The notes under the pieces are model-generated. The model saw nothing but the letters and a program-made list of their open reading frames with translations. It did not search any database and was not told the origin of the DNA. 64,000 nt of DNA, taken from assembly GCF_900129765.1 (NCBI RefSeq), contig NZ_FQWU01000002.1, forward strand, positions 1,674,001-1,738,000. Direction: 5' to 3'. Positions within the stretch are counted from its first letter, which is position 1. Each line of letters opens with the position of its first letter. This stretch comes from Massilia sp. CF038 (GTDB lineage Bacteria > Pseudomonadota > Gammaproteobacteria > Burkholderiales > Burkholderiaceae_D). Made by a program: the position numbers and the translations under genes. Below, one piece after another: positions 37,354 through 45,185 of the stretch.

Positions 37354-38349
37354 ATGAGCAACGATTACAATGCCCCAATTGTCCTGAACAAAAGAATTGA
37401 TTCAACCATGCTTACCGAACACACCGACGCCGCACTGAGCAGCATCAGCGACGTCGAACGCGATACCGGCGTGCCAAAAGAGACCTTGCGCGTGTGGGAG
37501 CGCCGCTACGCCTTCCCCCAGCCCGAGCGCGACCAGAATGGCGAACGTCAATATCCGGCCGCCCAGGTACAGCGCCTGCGCCTGGTCAAGCGTCTGCTGG
37601 ACCACGGCTACCGCCCGGGCAAGATCATGCATCTGGACACCGAGGCACTGAGCAACCTGGCTTCCAAGACGGGCAGCGATCCGCACGCGCCCAGCGCCGA
37701 CGACCCCGAGCTGCGCCATTGCCTCACCCTGATCAAAAATCACAAGATCAGCGAACTGCGCCAGCGCATGGCACAGGCATTGCTGCAGATGGGTTTGCAG
37801 CGTTTTGTGACCGAGCTGGTCGCCCCGCTGACCACGCTGGTGGGCGATACCTGGGCCTCTGGCGACCTGGCTGTTTTTGAGGAACACTTGTTTGCAGAAA
37901 TGCTGCAAAGCCTGATGCGCAACGCCATTTTTTCTGCCAACCAGCAGATCGGCCAGGCTGCAGCAGCCCCGCGCATTTTGCTGACCACGGTCCCGCAGGA
38001 GCGCCATGGACTGGGCTTGCTCATGGCCGAAGCCTTGTTTGCGCTGGAAGGCGCGCACTGTGTTTCGTTGGGTGTACAGACGCCGCTCAACGATATTGTC
38101 GATGCGGCGCGGGTGCAAAAGGCCGATATCGTCGCCCTGTCATTTTCCAGCGTCATGTCGCCCCGTGCGGCCGTCGACAATGTGACTGAATTGCAGTCGC
38201 GTCTGGGTGAGGCGACGCAGGTCTGGGCCGGCGGCAGCTGCGCCGCCCTGGCGCGCCGCCACCTGGGTCCGCAGCGGGTGCTGGACTTGAACGATATTGC
38301 AGGGGCGGTCGCGCGCTGGCGTGCCGAGCATGCGGCAGCGGCCAGTTAG
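37354..38349 (+). CDS. MerR-family regulator with cobalamin-binding photoreceptor domain (CarH/LitR type)
   Basis: The 331-residue protein has an N-terminal MerR helix-turn-helix (about residues 29-78; DVERDTGVPKETLRVWERRY) and a CarH-like helical plus B12-binding C-terminal part. The light-sensor signature is intact: W-x9-EH (Trp167, Glu177, His178) and the base-off cobalamin motif E-x-H-x2-G (ERHGLG, His218). SFS and WAGG follow at about 263-265 and 291-294. In CarH, adenosylcobalamin bound this way assembles a DNA-binding tetramer that light breaks apart. I chose the ATG at 37354 because AGGA lies about 6 nt upstream. A longer frame from 37189 begins inside an operator. It is divergent from the lipid operon, its likely target. 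Confidence 0.9.
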   Translation: MSNDYNAPIVLNKRIDSTMLTEHTDAALSSISDVERDTGVPKETLRVWERRYAFPQPERDQNGERQYPAAQVQRLRLVKRLLDHGYRPGKIMHLDTEALSNLASKTGSDPHAPSADDPELRHCLTLIKNHKISELRQRMAQALLQMGLQRFVTELVAPLTTLVGDTWASGDLAVFEEHLFAEMLQSLMRNAIFSANQQIGQAAAAPRILLTTVPQERHGLGLLMAEALFALEGAHCVSLGVQTPLNDIVDAARVQKADIVALSFSSVMSPRAAVDNVTELQSRLGEATQVWAGGSCAALARRHLGPQRVLDLNDIAGAVARWRAEHAAAAS

Positions 38350-38408
38350 GGGCGCGGCGGTCGGAATGGCGCCCTGCTCTGTTAAAATACGCGCCATCCG
38401 ATTGATCG

Positions 38409-38427
38409 TGTCCGGCGCCGCCGGACA
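38409..38427. other. Short hairpin in the ftsY leader
   Basis: TGTCCGGC-GCC-GCCGGACA is a perfect 8-bp stem with a 3-nt loop, 30 nt before the ftsY start and just after a GTTAAAATACG promoter-like stretch. It could be the end of the merR transcript or a leader structure of ftsY. I cannot tell which. Confidence 0.4.
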
Positions 38428-38456
38428 ATGCACGCAGCGCCCTCCAACAGACACCA

Positions 38457-39593
38457 ATGTTTAGTTTTTTCAAGAAAAAACCACCCGCACCCGAGATCCC
38501 GCCCGCGCCACCCCCAGCGCCAGCGCCCGTTGCCACGCCAGCCCCAGCGCCTGTATCTGCGCCCGCGCCGGCATTCGCACCCGTCGCCACTCCGCCCGCG
38601 CCTGTGGCAGCACCAATCCCTGCGCCGGTGCAAGCGGCGGAACCGGCCCCGCTGATCGAGGAAACCGCAGAACGTCCTGTTTCGCCCGCCGAACAGAAAA
38701 AATCCTGGATGGCGCGCCTGAAAGCGGGCTTGTCCAAGACGTCCAGCAATCTGTCGCTGCTGTTCGTCGGCGCCAAGATCGATGAAGATTTGTACGAAGA
38801 GCTGGAAGCAGCCTTGCTCATGTCCGACGCCGGCATGGACGCCACCCAGTTCCTGCTTGACGGGCTGCGCCGCAAGGTCAAGGAAGACAAGCTGCTCGAT
38901 GCCGCCGCCGTCAAGGGCGCGCTCAAGGTCTTGATGATCGACCTGCTGCGCCCACTGGAAAAGCCGCTTGAGCTGGGCCGCCACGCGCCGCTGGTCATGA
39001 TGATTGCGGGCGTAAACGGCGCCGGCAAGACGACGACCATTGGCAAGCTGGCCAAGCACATGCAGTCGTTCAAGCAGTCCGTGCTGCTGGCGGCCGGCGA
39101 CACGTTCCGCGCCGCCGCGCGCGAGCAGCTGATGGTCTGGGGCCAGCGCAACAACGTGACCGTGATTGCCCAGGAATCGGGCGACCCGGCTGCTGTCGCC
39201 TTCGACGCTGTCACCTCTGGCAAGGCGCGCAAGACCGACGTGGTCATGGTCGACACCGCCGGCCGCCTGCCCACCCAGTTGCACCTGATGGAAGAGCTGA
39301 AAAAGATCAAACGCGTGATTGGCAAGGGCATGGACAACGCCCCCCACGAAGTGCTGCTTGTCATCGACGGCAATACCGGGCAAAACGCCCTGGCCCAGGT
39401 TAAGGCCTTTGACGATGCGCTTCAGCTGACCGGTCTGGTCATCACCAAGCTGGACGGCACGGCCAAGGGTGGTGTCATTGCTGCCATTGCCCGGACCCGT
39501 CCGGTGCCCGTGTATTTCATTGGTGTGGGCGAGAAAATTGAAGACCTGCAGCCGTTCAAGGCCGACGAATTCGTCGAAGCCCTGCTTGGATAA
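38457..39593 (+). CDS. ftsY: Signal recognition particle receptor FtsY
   Basis: FtsY is the SRP receptor GTPase that docks ribosome-SRP complexes at the inner membrane. The 378-residue protein has a Pro/Ala-rich low-complexity A domain (residues 9-70), an N domain helical bundle, and a G domain. The G domain shows [14 protein letters not shown] (P-loop), [21 protein letters not shown] and [10 protein letters not shown]. The acidic A domain of E. coli is replaced here by a proline-alanine stretch. It is followed by ftsE after 6 nt. Confidence 0.96.
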   Translation: MFSFFKKKPPAPEIPPAPPPAPAPVATPAPAPVSAPAPAFAPVATPPAPVAAPIPAPVQAAEPAPLIEETAERPVSPAEQKKSWMARLKAGLSKTSSNLSLLFVGAKIDEDLYEELEAALLMSDAGMDATQFLLDGLRRKVKEDKLLDAAAVKGALKVLMIDLLRPLEKPLELGRHAPLVMMIAGVNGAGKTTTIGKLAKHMQSFKQSVLLAAGDTFRAAAREQLMVWGQRNNVTVIAQESGDPAAVAFDAVTSGKARKTDVVMVDTAGRLPTQLHLMEELKKIKRVIGKGMDNAPHEVLLVIDGNTGQNALAQVKAFDDALQLTGLVITKLDGTAKGGVIAAIARTRPVPVYFIGVGEKIEDLQPFKADEFVEALLG

Positions 39594-39599
39594 GGCCCC

Positions 39600-40259
39600 A
39601 TGATCGAATTCAAATTTGTGACAAAGCAGTATTCGCCGGACGCTATTGCCCTGCGCGAAGTGTCGCTCACGATCAACAAGGGCGAGCTGGTCTACCTGGC
39701 GGGCCCGTCCGGCGCCGGCAAATCGACTCTGCTGAAAATGATTGCAGCAGTAGAACGCCCTACGTCCGGCAATGTGCTGGTCAACGGCACCGACATCGGC
39801 CAGCTGAAAAATGCCAGCGTGCCTTACCTGCGCCGCAACATGGGCTTGATCTTCCAGCAGCAGCGCCTGCTGACCGACCGCTCGATCCTGGCCAATGTGA
39901 TGCTGCCGCTGATGGTCACCGGGGCATCCAAGGGCGAAGCTGAACTGCGCGCCCGCGCCGCACTGGGCCGGGTAGGCCTGGAGGAACGGGCCCAGGCACG
40001 GCCGCTGGAATTGTCCGGCGGCGAACAGCAGCGCGTGGCCATTGCCCGTGCCATTGTGAACCGCCCCCAAATCATTCTGGCCGACGAGCCGACCGCCAAT
40101 CTGGACCGGACCAGCGCCAATAAAGTCATTGACGCCCTGCGCGCCTTCCACGCGGCCGGCGTTACCTGCATGATTTCCACCCACGACGAACAAGTTCTCG
40201 ACCGCGCCGGCCGCGTCATCATTCTTGACCGCGGCCAGGTCATGGCAGGTGCAGCATGA
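39600..40259 (+). CDS. ftsE: Cell division ATP-binding protein FtsE
   Basis: FtsE is the ATPase of the FtsEX complex, which couples cytoplasmic ATP hydrolysis to periplasmic peptidoglycan hydrolase activation at the septum. The 219-residue protein has Walker [13 protein letters not shown], signature [14 protein letters not shown] and Walker [13 protein letters not shown]. Its start follows ftsY closely and its stop overlaps ftsX as ATGA. Confidence 0.96.
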   Translation: MIEFKFVTKQYSPDAIALREVSLTINKGELVYLAGPSGAGKSTLLKMIAAVERPTSGNVLVNGTDIGQLKNASVPYLRRNMGLIFQQQRLLTDRSILANVMLPLMVTGASKGEAELRARAALGRVGLEERAQARPLELSGGEQQRVAIARAIVNRPQIILADEPTANLDRTSANKVIDALRAFHAAGVTCMISTHDEQVLDRAGRVIILDRGQVMAGAA

Positions 40260-41176
40260 AGAGCTGGCTGCGCCAACACCGCTACGCCATCGGCGCTGCC
40301 CTGGGCAACCTGGGCAAGGCACCGGGCAGTTTCCTGTTCAATGTGATCGTGGTGGCAATTGCCCTGACGCTGCCGTTTGCGGGCCTGACCCTGCTCGACA
40401 ATGTGCGCCCCATGTCGCAGCAATTGTCGGTCGACCCGGAAATCAGCCTGTTTACCACCCCGGCGACCACGCGCGACGAGGCGCTGGCCATGGAAAACAG
40501 CATCCGCGCGATTCTCAGGGGAACGCAACCGAGCATCGTCTTCGTGCCACGCGAAAAAGCCCTGGCTACGCTGAAAGCCAAAAGCGGCCTGTCGGACGTA
40601 CTCGACACCCTGGGCGACAACCCGCTGCCGGACGGCTATGTCATGAAGCTGGGCGCCTTGAGCAGCGGGGCCGACGGCGGCAACGTCGACGCCCTTGCCA
40701 CACAGCTGCGCGCCCTGCCCGGCGTGGACACGGTGCAGGTCGACTCGGCCTGGGTCAAGCGACTGGAAGCGCTGCTGGGCGTCCTGCGCCTGGCCTTGCT
40801 GCTGCTGGCAGGTACGCTGGGGATGGTGGTGATTGCCGTGGTATTTAATACTGTGCGTTTGCAAGTGCTGACCCAGCGTGAGGAAATTACCGTCAGCAAG
40901 CTGCTGGGCGCAACCGACAACTTCATTCACCGGCCCTTCTATTACACCGGTGCTCTGCTGGGTCTGGCTGCTGGCGCGGTGGCGCTGGGCGTGGTCGCAC
41001 TGGCATTACGTCCGCTGAACAAGGCGATTGCCGAGTTTGCCCGTCTTTACGCTTCCGAATTCCAGCTGGTTCCCCTCGATCCACTGGCCATCAGCGCCCT
41101 GCTGGCCATCAGCGCCGCGCTGGGCCTGGTTGGCGCCCTGCTGTCAGTACAGCGCCATCTGTCGCGCCTGAACTAA
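40256..41176 (+). CDS. ftsX: Cell division protein FtsX
   Basis: FtsX is the membrane partner of FtsE. The 306-residue protein has the four-helix FtsX topology: a first membrane segment at about residues 25-45, a large periplasmic loop, then three helices in the C-terminal third (LLLLAGTLGMVVIAVVFNTV and following). The loop in E. coli relays activation to EnvC. A hairpin follows the stop codon. Confidence 0.94.
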   Translation: MKSWLRQHRYAIGAALGNLGKAPGSFLFNVIVVAIALTLPFAGLTLLDNVRPMSQQLSVDPEISLFTTPATTRDEALAMENSIRAILRGTQPSIVFVPREKALATLKAKSGLSDVLDTLGDNPLPDGYVMKLGALSSGADGGNVDALATQLRALPGVDTVQVDSAWVKRLEALLGVLRLALLLLAGTLGMVVIAVVFNTVRLQVLTQREEITVSKLLGATDNFIHRPFYYTGALLGLAAGAVALGVVALALRPLNKAIAEFARLYASEFQLVPLDPLAISALLAISAALGLVGALLSVQRHLSRLN

Positions 41177-41183
41177 GGCTCTC

Positions 41184-41206
41184 GTCGTCCCCCGCGCGGG
41201 GACGAC
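41184..41206 (+). terminator. Hairpin after ftsX
   Basis: GTCGTCCCC (41184-41192) pairs with GGGGACGAC (41198-41206) around a 5-nt loop, 8 nt after the ftsX stop. The T-tract is missing, so it may be a weak terminator. It resembles the outer arm of the dispersed repeat family. Confidence 0.5.
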
Positions 41207-41406
41207 AGCGCAATCATCTCCACTTGTGCGTGAACGAACAGAGACGTCACCAGTCCAAGCGTAATCTGCAACACATCCCCCGTCGCACGCCCCTGGCTTG
41301 ATATTGCTCAATCGCGCAGGTCGCTCGTGCACTAGAGTAAGGAATGCCGCAGAACAATTGCTTTTACCGCAAGTAAAAAGCCTATCAGGGCGATAAATTC
41401 CGTCGA

Positions 41407-41436
41407 TTGGCACTCATTGCCAGAGAGTGCTAATAT
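41407..41436 (+). promoter_or_regulatory. CIRCE (HrcA) operator overlapping the rpoH promoter
   Basis: TTGGCACTC-N9-GAGTGCTAA (41407-41433) matches the CIRCE consensus TTAGCACTC-N9-GAGTGCTAA with one change. The left arm supplies a -35 (TTGGCA) and the right arm a -10 (TAATAT, 41431-41436) with 18-nt spacing, so HrcA binding would block this promoter. The start codon of rpoH is 76 nt downstream. The rest of the 335-nt gap after ftsX shows nothing else I can name. Confidence 0.88.
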
Positions 41437-41511
41437 ATGAAAACGCATGGCGGGGTAACAATGTATTCCGCCGCCGGCGCTCCGCAGTACCGCCACTCTA
41501 CGAGGAAACAC

Positions 41512-42414
41512 ATGACGACGTTGTCCGCACAATCCGCTTTGGTCCCCGCAGCCGCCACCCGCGCGCTGGGACTTGGCTTCACTGGCAATCTTGGCAACAT
41601 TGACGCTTACATCTCGGCTGTCAATCGCCTGCCAATGCTGTCGCACGACGAAGAAATCTCCCTCGCCAAACGCCTGCAGGAAAACAATGACCTGGCCGCT
41701 GCGCAGGAACTCGTGCTGTCGCACCTGCGCCTGGTGGTGTCGATCGCGCGCGGCTATTTGGGCTACGGCCTGCCGCACGCCGATCTGATCCAGGAAGGCA
41801 ATATCGGTCTGATGAAGGCAGTCAAGCGTTTTGATCCGAACCAGGGCGTGCGTCTGGTCTCGTACGCCATGCACTGGATCAAGGCCGAGATGCATGAGTA
41901 CATTCTTAAAAACTGGCGCCTGGTCAAGGTCGCCACCACCAAGGCACAGCGCAAGCTGTTCTTCAACCTGCGCAGCAACAAGCAGGGCCTGGATGCGATG
42001 ACCCCAACGCAAATCGATGCGCTGGCCAAGCTGCTTGACGTCAAGCGCGAAGAAGTCATCGAGATGGAAACCCGCCTGTCCGGCCGCGATATCGCGCTGG
42101 AAGCGCCAACCGACGACGAAGACGACAAGTTCTCGCCGATTGCCTATTTGTCGTCGGACCTGTCCGAGCCGACCAAGGTACTCGAGGCAGAGCAGGTCAC
42201 GCGTCTGCAGTCCGAGGGGCTGGAATCGGCACTGGCCAAGCTTGATCCGCGTTCGCGCCGGATTGTGGAAGCGCGCTGGCTGGCCAATGACGATGGGTCC
42301 GGCGCCACGCTGCATACGCTGGCGGAAGAGTTTGGTGTGTCTGCTGAACGGATTCGTCAGATTGAGGCGGCTGCTTTGAAGAAAATGAAGGGTGCGCTGG
42401 CTGCGTATATGTAA
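41512..42414 (+). CDS. rpoH: RNA polymerase heat-shock sigma factor RpoH (sigma-32)
   Basis: RpoH directs RNA polymerase to heat-shock promoters. The 300-residue protein has region 2 (LIQEGNIGLMKAVKRFDPNQGVRLVSYAMHWIKAEMHEYIL), the RpoH box around QRKLFFNLR, and region 4 (FGVSAERIRQIEAAALKKMK). I chose the ATG at 41512 because GAGGAAAC precedes it; the upstream frame would start at the transcription start. It is monocistronic, with its own terminator and a CIRCE-controlled promoter. Confidence 0.97.
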   Translation: MTTLSAQSALVPAAATRALGLGFTGNLGNIDAYISAVNRLPMLSHDEEISLAKRLQENNDLAAAQELVLSHLRLVVSIARGYLGYGLPHADLIQEGNIGLMKAVKRFDPNQGVRLVSYAMHWIKAEMHEYILKNWRLVKVATTKAQRKLFFNLRSNKQGLDAMTPTQIDALAKLLDVKREEVIEMETRLSGRDIALEAPTDDEDDKFSPIAYLSSDLSEPTKVLEAEQVTRLQSEGLESALAKLDPRSRRIVEARWLANDDGSGATLHTLAEEFGVSAERIRQIEAAALKKMKGALAAYM

Positions 42415-42430
42415 GCCAGGCAGCACGAAC

Positions 42431-42470
42431 ACACGGCCCGGTTACGCGCAGCGTCCCGGGCCGTGTTTTT
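42431..42470 (+). terminator. Rho-independent terminator of rpoH
   Basis: ACACGGCCCGG (42431-42441) pairs with CCGGGCCGTGT (42455-42465), with minor slippage at the C-run, and is followed directly by TTTTT. It lies 17 nt past the rpoH stop. Confidence 0.92.
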
Positions 42471-42480
42471 ATAGTTACCT

Positions 42481-42559
42481 CGTCCTCGCGGAGGCGGGGA
42501 CCCATAGCACGTTACCGAAGTTGGTCAAGGTGGTATGGGTCCCCGCCTTCGCGAGGACG
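42481..42559. repeat. Dispersed palindromic repeat, single copy
   Basis: Two 26-bp arms (42481-42506 and 42534-42559; CGTCCTCGCG...GACCCATA and its complement) match with one mismatch around a 27-bp centre containing TTACCGAAGTTGG. The arms and centre are shared with the four-unit array at 27486-28020 and the copy at 47719-47809. It lies just after the rpoH terminator. Confidence 0.9.
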
Positions 42560-42581
42560 ATGGGTTAGAGTCCGAGGCCTC

Positions 42582-42947
42582 ATGCGAACATACTTTCTTT
42601 CTGCCGCCCTTCTCCTAGCCAGCACTGGCGCCAGCGCCCATGGCAGCGGCATCTGGGTTGGTGCCACGGTCGGCTTTTGCCTGGTGCAGGACCCTGCCTA
42701 CGCCAGCCTCCCCGGCGGCAAACACTGGCTGCAGGAAGAAAGCATCCCCCGCTTCATCGCCTCGCTGCCGCCCGAACTGCAGCGCTGCCTCAAAGCGAAC
42801 AAAGCGACAACAGCCCCGCTGTGCCGCGCCCTGCTCACCCCCAACCCCAACGACATCAGCAACGACCAATACAAGCAGATGGAAGCGAAGTACGGCAAGC
42901 AGATCGAATCGTTCTCCACCATGAATTGCGGGCACGGGCCCCGATAA
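42582..42947 (+). CDS. Hypothetical exported protein
   Basis: The 121-residue protein has a signal peptide (about residues 1-19, ending GASAH) and a mature part of about 100 residues with four Cys (CLVQDP, RCLKANK, LCRALL, NCGHG). These could form two disulfides in the periplasm. I recognise no family. It stands alone between a repeat and a lipoprotein gene transcribed in the same direction. Confidence 0.65.
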   Translation: MRTYFLSAALLLASTGASAHGSGIWVGATVGFCLVQDPAYASLPGGKHWLQEESIPRFIASLPPELQRCLKANKATTAPLCRALLTPNPNDISNDQYKQMEAKYGKQIESFSTMNCGHGPR

Positions 42948-43013
42948 GTAGCGCGCCAGAACTGGCCAGTTTGCTATGATCGGCACTTACCTGCTTTCAT
43001 GGAGTCAGTTTTG

Positions 43014-43412
43014 ATGAAAAGAACGCTTGCCATCCTCGCGCCGGTTTGCCTGATCGCTGCCTGCGCCGTCTCTCCCGCCAGCACCGGCGGCCCCCTGAAC
43101 AATACCGTCACCCTCACGCCGACCAGCAGCACGCCGGTGGGCAATGCCACCCTGCGCTACGACGCTGTCAACGACAGCCGCTGCCCGCCCGACGTGCAAT
43201 GCATCCAGGCTGGCGAAATCAGCTACCAGTTCACGCTGAAAGGCGCCGCTGGCGAAGAATCGTTTTCCCTCACGCGCGCCAAACCCAGTTTCGATGCCAC
43301 CAAAAACGCCGGCGTGCGCGTTGCTTTGGGCCAGGCAGCCGAGCCGCCGCGTGTGGCCGCCAATGCTGCCGTTCCCGCCCATCCCGTCACGGTCACCATC
43401 ACAAAACAATAA
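43014..43412 (+). CDS. Small putative lipoprotein
   Basis: The 132-residue protein has a lipoprotein signal with lipobox LIAAC (Cys at about residue 17). The mature part contains DSRCPPDVQCIQAGEISYQF, a Cys-pair motif seen in many small uncharacterised proteobacterial lipoproteins. The start MKRTLAIL is preferred over one 5 codons upstream because it gives a normal signal peptide. It lies 12 nt before ggt and may be co-transcribed with it. Function unknown. Confidence 0.72.
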   Translation: MKRTLAILAPVCLIAACAVSPASTGGPLNNTVTLTPTSSTPVGNATLRYDAVNDSRCPPDVQCIQAGEISYQFTLKGAAGEESFSLTRAKPSFDATKNAGVRVALGQAAEPPRVAANAAVPAHPVTVTITKQ

Positions 43413-43424
43413 GAAAGCACGTTC

Positions 43425-45185
43425 ATGTCCCGCCATTTGCCACGCTCCCTGAGCCTGACGCTGTGCGTCCTGCTCGCCTTCCCGCCCGCCTATGCCAAGA
43501 CCCCGGTTGCCACCGGCAACGGCGGCGCTGTCGCCACCATCAGTGATCAGGCTTCGCACGCCGCCCTGTCCATCCTGAACAAAGGCGGCAACGCCATTGA
43601 CGCGGCCGTGGCCGCTGCCGCCACCCTGGGTGTGACTGACCCATACAGCTGCGGCATCGGCGGCGGCGGTTTCATGGTGATTTACCTGGCCAAGGAAAAA
43701 CGCGTCATCACGATTGATCACCGCGAAATGGCGCCTGCGGCCAGCAGCCCGACCATGTTCCAGGAAAATGGCAAAGAGCTTGACTTTGATACAGCGGTGG
43801 CCAGCGGCGCGGCGGTGGGCGTGCCGGGCACCGTGCGCGGCTGGCACGAAGCGCTCAGCCGTTACGGCACCATGAGCTTCAAACAAGTGCTGGCGCCCGC
43901 CATCGAGGTCGCCAACAAGGGTTTCCCCGTCACGGAAAACTTCCGCCACATGACGGCTGAAAATGAAAAGAAATTCCAGGCCTTCACCAGCACCAGCGCG
44001 CTGTACCTCAAGGACGGCAAGGCGCTGCCGGTCGGCACCGTGATTCGCAACCCCGGCATGGCACGCGCCTACCGCGAAATCAGCGACAAGGGCCAGCAAG
44101 CGTTTTACAGCGGACCGATGGCGCGCGCCATCGTCGCCGCCGTCAACCAGCCGCCAGTGGCATCGGGCTTGCGTATCCGTCCGGGCAACATGACCCTGGC
44201 CGATCTGGCCAACTACGAGGCGCGCATACGCCAGCCAGTGCGCAGCACCTACCGTGGCTACGAAGTGTTCGGCATGCCGCTGCCCAGCAGTGGCGGCGTG
44301 ACCGTGGCCGAAGCGCTCAACATCCTGGAAGCCTACGATTTAAAGGCCATGCCGCGCGCGAACGCCGAACATCTGTACCTGGAAGCGAGCCGGCTCGCCT
44401 TTGCCGACCGCAACGCTTACCTGGCCGACCCGGAGTTTGTCGACGCCCCGGTGGCCGGTCTGCTGAACAAGGATTACGCGGTGCGGCGGCGCGCCCACAT
44501 CAGTGCCACGCGCGCCAGCGGCAAGGCAGCCCCTGGTGACCCCTACCAATTCCAGAACGACCCCAGCGCGCCGCAGCGTCCCCAGCCCGCGCGCATGATG
44601 GCCGAAAATATGCACACCACCCATCTGGCGCTATCGGACAAGGAAGGCAATATCGTCTCCTACACCTTCACCATCGAAGCTTGGGGCGGCAGCGGCATTG
44701 TGGTGCCAGGCTACGGCTTCCTGCTCAATAACGAGATGACCGATTTCGATTTCAGCGGAACCAATCCCAACTTGCCGGAACCAGGCAAGCGCCCGCGCAG
44801 CAGCATGTCGCCGACCATCGTCTTCAAAGCTGGGAAACCGGTATTCACCGTGGGCAGCCCGGGCGGCGCCACGATCATTACCACCGTGCTGCAGACCATC
44901 GTCAACCACCTGGACTTTGGCATGCCGATGGACGCGGCCATCAATGCGCCGCGCCTGAGCCAGCGCAATGACGCCACCACCGACGTGGAACCTGGCTTTG
45001 ACGGTACGGTCCAGTCTCAGGCACTGGAGAAGCTAGGCCACAAGTGGACTGCCAAGCCCGAAGAGATTGGCGCTGCCAACGCAATCGTGTTCAATGCCGA
45101 CGGCACCGTCACGGCTGTGAGCGAAGGCAAACGCCACGGGGTAGGCAGTGCGCTGGTGCAAAAGCCAGCGCAAAAAACGCGCTAA
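43425..45185 (+). CDS. ggt: Gamma-glutamyltransferase
   Basis: GGT is a periplasmic Ntn-hydrolase that cleaves glutathione and other gamma-glutamyl compounds and self-processes into two subunits. The 586-residue precursor has a signal peptide (about 1-25, ending PAYA) and a large-subunit region starting GNGGAVATIS. The processing-site Thr is in NMHTTHLALSDKEGNIVSYT, the start of the small subunit, followed by PGYGFLLNNEMTDFDF and RPRSSMSPTIV. Its stop overlaps the stop of the convergent permease gene. Confidence 0.94.
   Translation: MSRHLPRSLSLTLCVLLAFPPAYAKTPVATGNGGAVATISDQASHAALSILNKGGNAIDAAVAAAATLGVTDPYSCGIGGGGFMVIYLAKEKRVITIDHREMAPAASSPTMFQENGKELDFDTAVASGAAVGVPGTVRGWHEALSRYGTMSFKQVLAPAIEVANKGFPVTENFRHMTAENEKKFQAFTSTSALYLKDGKALPVGTVIRNPGMARAYREISDKGQQAFYSGPMARAIVAAVNQPPVASGLRIRPGNMTLADLANYEARIRQPVRSTYRGYEVFGMPLPSSGGVTVAEALNILEAYDLKAMPRANAEHLYLEASRLAFADRNAYLADPEFVDAPVAGLLNKDYAVRRRAHISATRASGKAAPGDPYQFQNDPSAPQRPQPARMMAENMHTTHLALSDKEGNIVSYTFTIEAWGGSGIVVPGYGFLLNNEMTDFDFSGTNPNLPEPGKRPRSSMSPTIVFKAGKPVFTVGSPGGATIITTVLQTIVNHLDFGMPMDAAINAPRLSQRNDATTDVEPGFDGTVQSQALEKLGHKWTAKPEEIGAANAIVFNADGTVTAVSEGKRHGVGSALVQKPAQKTR

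Noticed and set aside
38382-40322. 646-codon minus-strand frame over ftsY and ftsE
   Set aside because: Antisense shadow; the plus-strand genes have complete motifs and proper starts.
41437-41511. Upstream extension of rpoH to 41437
   Set aside because: It would begin at or before the predicted transcription start next to the CIRCE element. The ATG at 41512 has GAGGAA in place and gives the normal length.
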